This document shows, piece by piece, positions 14,010 through 15,547 of a stretch of DNA of 15,547 nucleotides. This stretch comes from Elusimicrobia bacterium HGW-Elusimicrobia-2 (GTDB lineage: Bacteria; CG03). The first letter of the stretch is position 1; every line of letters starts with the position of its first letter. The notes below the pieces were generated by a model, which was not told where the DNA came from, did not search any database, and saw only the letters and a list, made by a program, of their open reading frames with translations. Both the position numbers and the translations under genes were made by a program. The stretch lies in NCBI GenBank assembly GCA_002841685.1, contig PHAM01000044.1:1-15547 (forward strand), in the 5' to 3' direction.

Positions 14010-15143
14010 ATGAATAAGAACAAACCAGAAAGACACAATCCTTGGGAATTATTTGAATATTCAATTGCGCATTTGAATCAAAAAAGATTAGCAACCGCTC
14101 AGGCATTCTGGGCGATGTCCTTAGAAAGTTATGTAAAATATAGATATTTTGAAAAATACAAAAAACAGCCCGAAGGAAAATTAGAATTATGGAAAATAAT
14201 TGACAGTATAAGTTCAAAAGGATCTTTCCTAAATAACACATTGCATAAACTAAGAGATAAAAGAAATGATATTATTCACGAGGGGTTTATATGTAAAGAA
14301 GAATTTGAAGATTGTTTAACCAATTTTTTGAAATTATTTGATGAGAAAAAGAAAATAGAAGAAATTAGAAAAAATGTTGATAAAGAGAGACAAACAGATT
14401 TGGCGGTGCAGTTTAAAGATAGAGTGTTTTATGATGACCTTGAATGCCAATCTATGGAATACTCGAAGATAGAAGAAAATGATTTTTATGATGATTCGAA
14501 ATTAGAAAAAAAAGTATGGAATTTAAAATACAAAATAGAATCACTTTTTAAAAAAGACAAGAAATATGGAGGTTTACAAACAGGATTGATATCTGATTTT
14601 GGAGTTTCAAGTGAATGGATATGGCTTCCTATAGGATTTGTTATTAAGAAAAAAAATAGACGTGTACGAAAAGCTGTTATCAGTATATTGATTTTCCGTG
14701 ACAGAAAGGTTCGGATATATTTGGATTTTGGGACAAATACCCAAAAAGCAAGAAAGGAATACTATAAATTATTGAAAACAGGTGCGCTAAAGGAGCAACT
14801 AAAAGAATTGATTTCAAACAATAATGAAAAAAATATGTTTTTTTGGAATGTAAAACATTATTCAATTTTTGAGAAAACAAATATTTCAATAAAAGATTGG
14901 TTGGCAGATAAAAACAGAACCAAGGTAAATGCTCTTATCAAAAATGAGATAGAAAAGAAAAATGAGAAAGAAAACTGGACTTACAAGAACAAAAGAGGGA
15001 ATATATTGCTTTTCGGATTTGAGGATGTTATTGAAAAAGAAGGTGAAAATATAGATAACTTAGCGAGAAAATATGTAGATTATGTATATAAATTGGCGCC
15101 ATTTCTTAAATTATTTGATTGGAAAAAGTGTGCTGATGAATAA
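14010..15143 (+). CDS. HEPN-like N-terminal domain protein with an unrecognised C-terminal region
   Basis: A 377-residue, lysine-rich, AT-rich protein. Residues 10-112 are helical and end in the segment LRDKRNDIIHEGF (81-93), holding R85-N-D-I-I-H90. This is the R-polar-x3-H signature of HEPN RNase domains, common in toxin-antitoxin, abortive-infection and CRISPR-linked proteins. A charged linker (115-165) follows. Residues 170-377 look like a separate alpha/beta domain: GLISDFGVSSEWIWLPIGFV (191-210), strands KAVISILIF and KVRIYLDFG, then YYKLLKTGALKEQLKEL. I do not recognise a family for it. The run YLDFGTNTQKARKEYYKLL slightly recalls modified-base or effector-sensing regions of restriction-type proteins, but that is only an impression. 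It lies 15 bases after the glycosylase-like gene. No signal peptide or membrane helix is seen. Confidence 0.7.
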   Translation: MNKNKPERHNPWELFEYSIAHLNQKRLATAQAFWAMSLESYVKYRYFEKYKKQPEGKLELWKIIDSISSKGSFLNNTLHKLRDKRNDIIHEGFICKEEFEDCLTNFLKLFDEKKKIEEIRKNVDKERQTDLAVQFKDRVFYDDLECQSMEYSKIEENDFYDDSKLEKKVWNLKYKIESLFKKDKKYGGLQTGLISDFGVSSEWIWLPIGFVIKKKNRRVRKAVISILIFRDRKVRIYLDFGTNTQKARKEYYKLLKTGALKEQLKELISNNNEKNMFFWNVKHYSIFEKTNISIKDWLADKNRTKVNALIKNEIEKKNEKENWTYKNKRGNILLFGFEDVIEKEGENIDNLARKYVDYVYKLAPFLKLFDWKKCADE

Positions 15144-15226
15144 AGCAGGAGATATAATTATGACTATCCGCCGAAAAAAATCAAAGCGCGCTGGATTCGT
15201 CGATGGAGAATCCTGCCTGCTTTATT
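15139..15226. repeat. 11-base perfect inverted repeat across the 3' ends of two converging genes
   Basis: AATAAAGCAGG (15139-15149) is the exact reverse complement of CCTGCTTTATT (15216-15226), with 66 bases between. The left arm covers the stop codon of the HEPN-type gene and the right arm lies at the hicB stop. The spacer holds no gene, apart from the hicA-like tail on the minus strand. It could be the edge of a mobile segment or a bidirectional transcription barrier; there is no adjacent T-run. Confidence 0.55.
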
Positions 15227-15261
15227 ATAGCCAAAAGTGTTTTTTTAGGTATGTTTTTTCC
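15181..15261 (-). pseudogene. Remnant of a HicA toxin C-terminus
   Basis: Read on the minus strand in the frame shifted from hicB, bases 15261-15181 encode 26 residues and a TGA. The core TLLAIIKQAGFSIDE resembles the HicA end pattern (TLRxIIRQAGISVEEF). The first 40-50 residues of HicA, including the catalytic histidine and the double-stranded-RNA-binding-like fold, are absent. The piece overlaps the last 12 codons of hicB, whereas in intact loci only the start of hicA meets hicB. A deletion that fused the two genes is the simplest explanation. The match is short and was judged by eye. Confidence 0.5.
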
Positions 15262-15446
15262 GAGGGCAGAGGATCGCCGTGTTCAATGCAGGACTCAATG
15301 AGTTTTCTCGCGACATCTTCGGCAATTTCCAGCGTTTCGGATATTGTTCTTCCCTGCGCGATAAGTCCCTGCAAAGCGGAACTTGTGGCAAGGTATCCGC
15401 CTTCCTCAAGATGTTCAATGGTAACCGGAATTAAATATTCTGACAT
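15225..15446 (-). CDS. hicB: HicB-family antitoxin (orphan, probably with altered C-terminus)
   Basis: A 73-residue protein with the HicB-like fold signature: MSEYLIPVTIEHLEEGGYLA, then GLIAQGRTISETLEIAEDVARKLIES. HicB antitoxins neutralise the mRNA-cleaving toxin HicA, and longer ones also repress their own promoter; no DNA-binding domain is seen here, as in other short HicBs. The ATG at 15446 gives the usual N-terminus. A GTG at 15458, four codons earlier, has a better placed AAGGA about nine bases upstream and may be the true start. The last residues (about TYLKKHFWL) are unlike HicB and overlap a HicA-like tail in another frame, so the protein end probably arose by deletion. No complete hicA is next to it inside the window. 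Confidence 0.8.
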   Translation of the reverse strand: MSEYLIPVTIEHLEEGGYLATSSALQGLIAQGRTISETLEIAEDVARKLIESCIEHGDPLPSEKTYLKKHFWL

Positions 15447-15477
15447 GGTTGAGTCCACTCTAATAAGTCCTTCTTGG

Positions 15478-15547
15478 TGTCATTTCGAGGAGCGTAGCGA
15501 CGAGAAATCTTTGTATTATAAGCATTTTAGATTTCTCCCTTCGGTCG
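15478..15547. repeat. Dispersed palindromic repeat, cut by the window end
   Basis: The element begins TGTCATTTCGAGG (15478-15490) and contains GAGAAATCT (15502-15510) and its exact complement AGATTTCTC (15529-15537) around an 18-base loop. It continues into CCTTCGGTCG at the window edge. The outer arms should pair once the missing right end (expected CGAAATGACA) is included. Palindromic units of this look recur in many bacterial genomes between genes. A decayed relative sits at 17-77. Confidence 0.7.

Noticed and set aside
15160-15547. Plus-strand open frame from ATG at 15160 (after AGGAG) to the window end
   Set aside because: It runs antisense through the recognisable hicB gene and into the palindromic repeat; the product has no family-like pattern, so the open frame is incidental.
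1-15547. CRISPR array, rRNA genes or a complete insertion sequence
   Set aside because: No regularly spaced direct repeats with unique spacers, no rRNA-like stretch and no transposase or integrase reading frame were found.

Overview
The window reads as a chromosome segment of an uncultured Gram-negative (two-membrane) bacterium. It has a TolC-like outer-membrane protein, a lipoprotein with a lipobox, a patatin-like hydrolase with an exported N-terminus, and a DUF3108 protein with a signal peptide. Housekeeping genes have mid-range base composition. HEAT-repeat genes, short palindromic repeats and Schlafen/AlbA_2 fragments are common in genomes of candidate-phylum type (for example Omnitrophota/Elusimicrobiota-like), but the lineage is only a guess.

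Layout. 1-1690: a decayed palindromic repeat, one large HEAT-repeat protein gene, then a short gene-free stretch. 1689-1805: tRNA-Asp(GTC) on the minus strand with an encoded CCA end and a good promoter. 1850-2595: a DUF3108 envelope protein behind an extended -10 box that almost touches its start codon. 2596-2781: gene-free, with a hairpin, a GTCA-type repeat remnant and the argG leader. 2782-9819: one co-directional cluster, argG-argH followed by a small two-helix membrane protein, a TolC-like protein, a patatin-like protein, a TPR lipoprotein and an MFS transporter. Most junctions overlap or abut, so these genes are probably co-transcribed. 9869-12995: the riboflavin operon, made of a promoter, an FMN riboswitch (RFN element), an intrinsic terminator, then ribD-ribE-ribBA with overlapping ends. 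The 5' edge of the riboswitch can pair with the left arm of the terminator, which gives a readable on/off model.

12996-15547: an AT-rich accessory region that begins directly after the ribBA stop codon. It carries a repeat remnant, the C-terminal winged-helix piece of an AlbA_2/Schlafen-type protein, a divergent uracil-DNA-glycosylase-superfamily protein, and a two-part protein whose N-terminal region looks like a HEPN RNase domain (R-x4-H motif) joined to an unrecognised C-terminal region. A minus-strand hicB antitoxin follows. Its 3' end runs into what looks like the C-terminal tail of hicA, so the toxin body appears to be deleted. The window ends inside a second, better preserved copy of the palindromic repeat seen at its start. 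ribH, expected next to ribBA, is not in the window.

The best candidate for something undescribed is the UDG-like plus HEPN-containing pair (13404-15143). It is tightly spaced, compositionally foreign, and sits among defence and toxin-antitoxin remnants.
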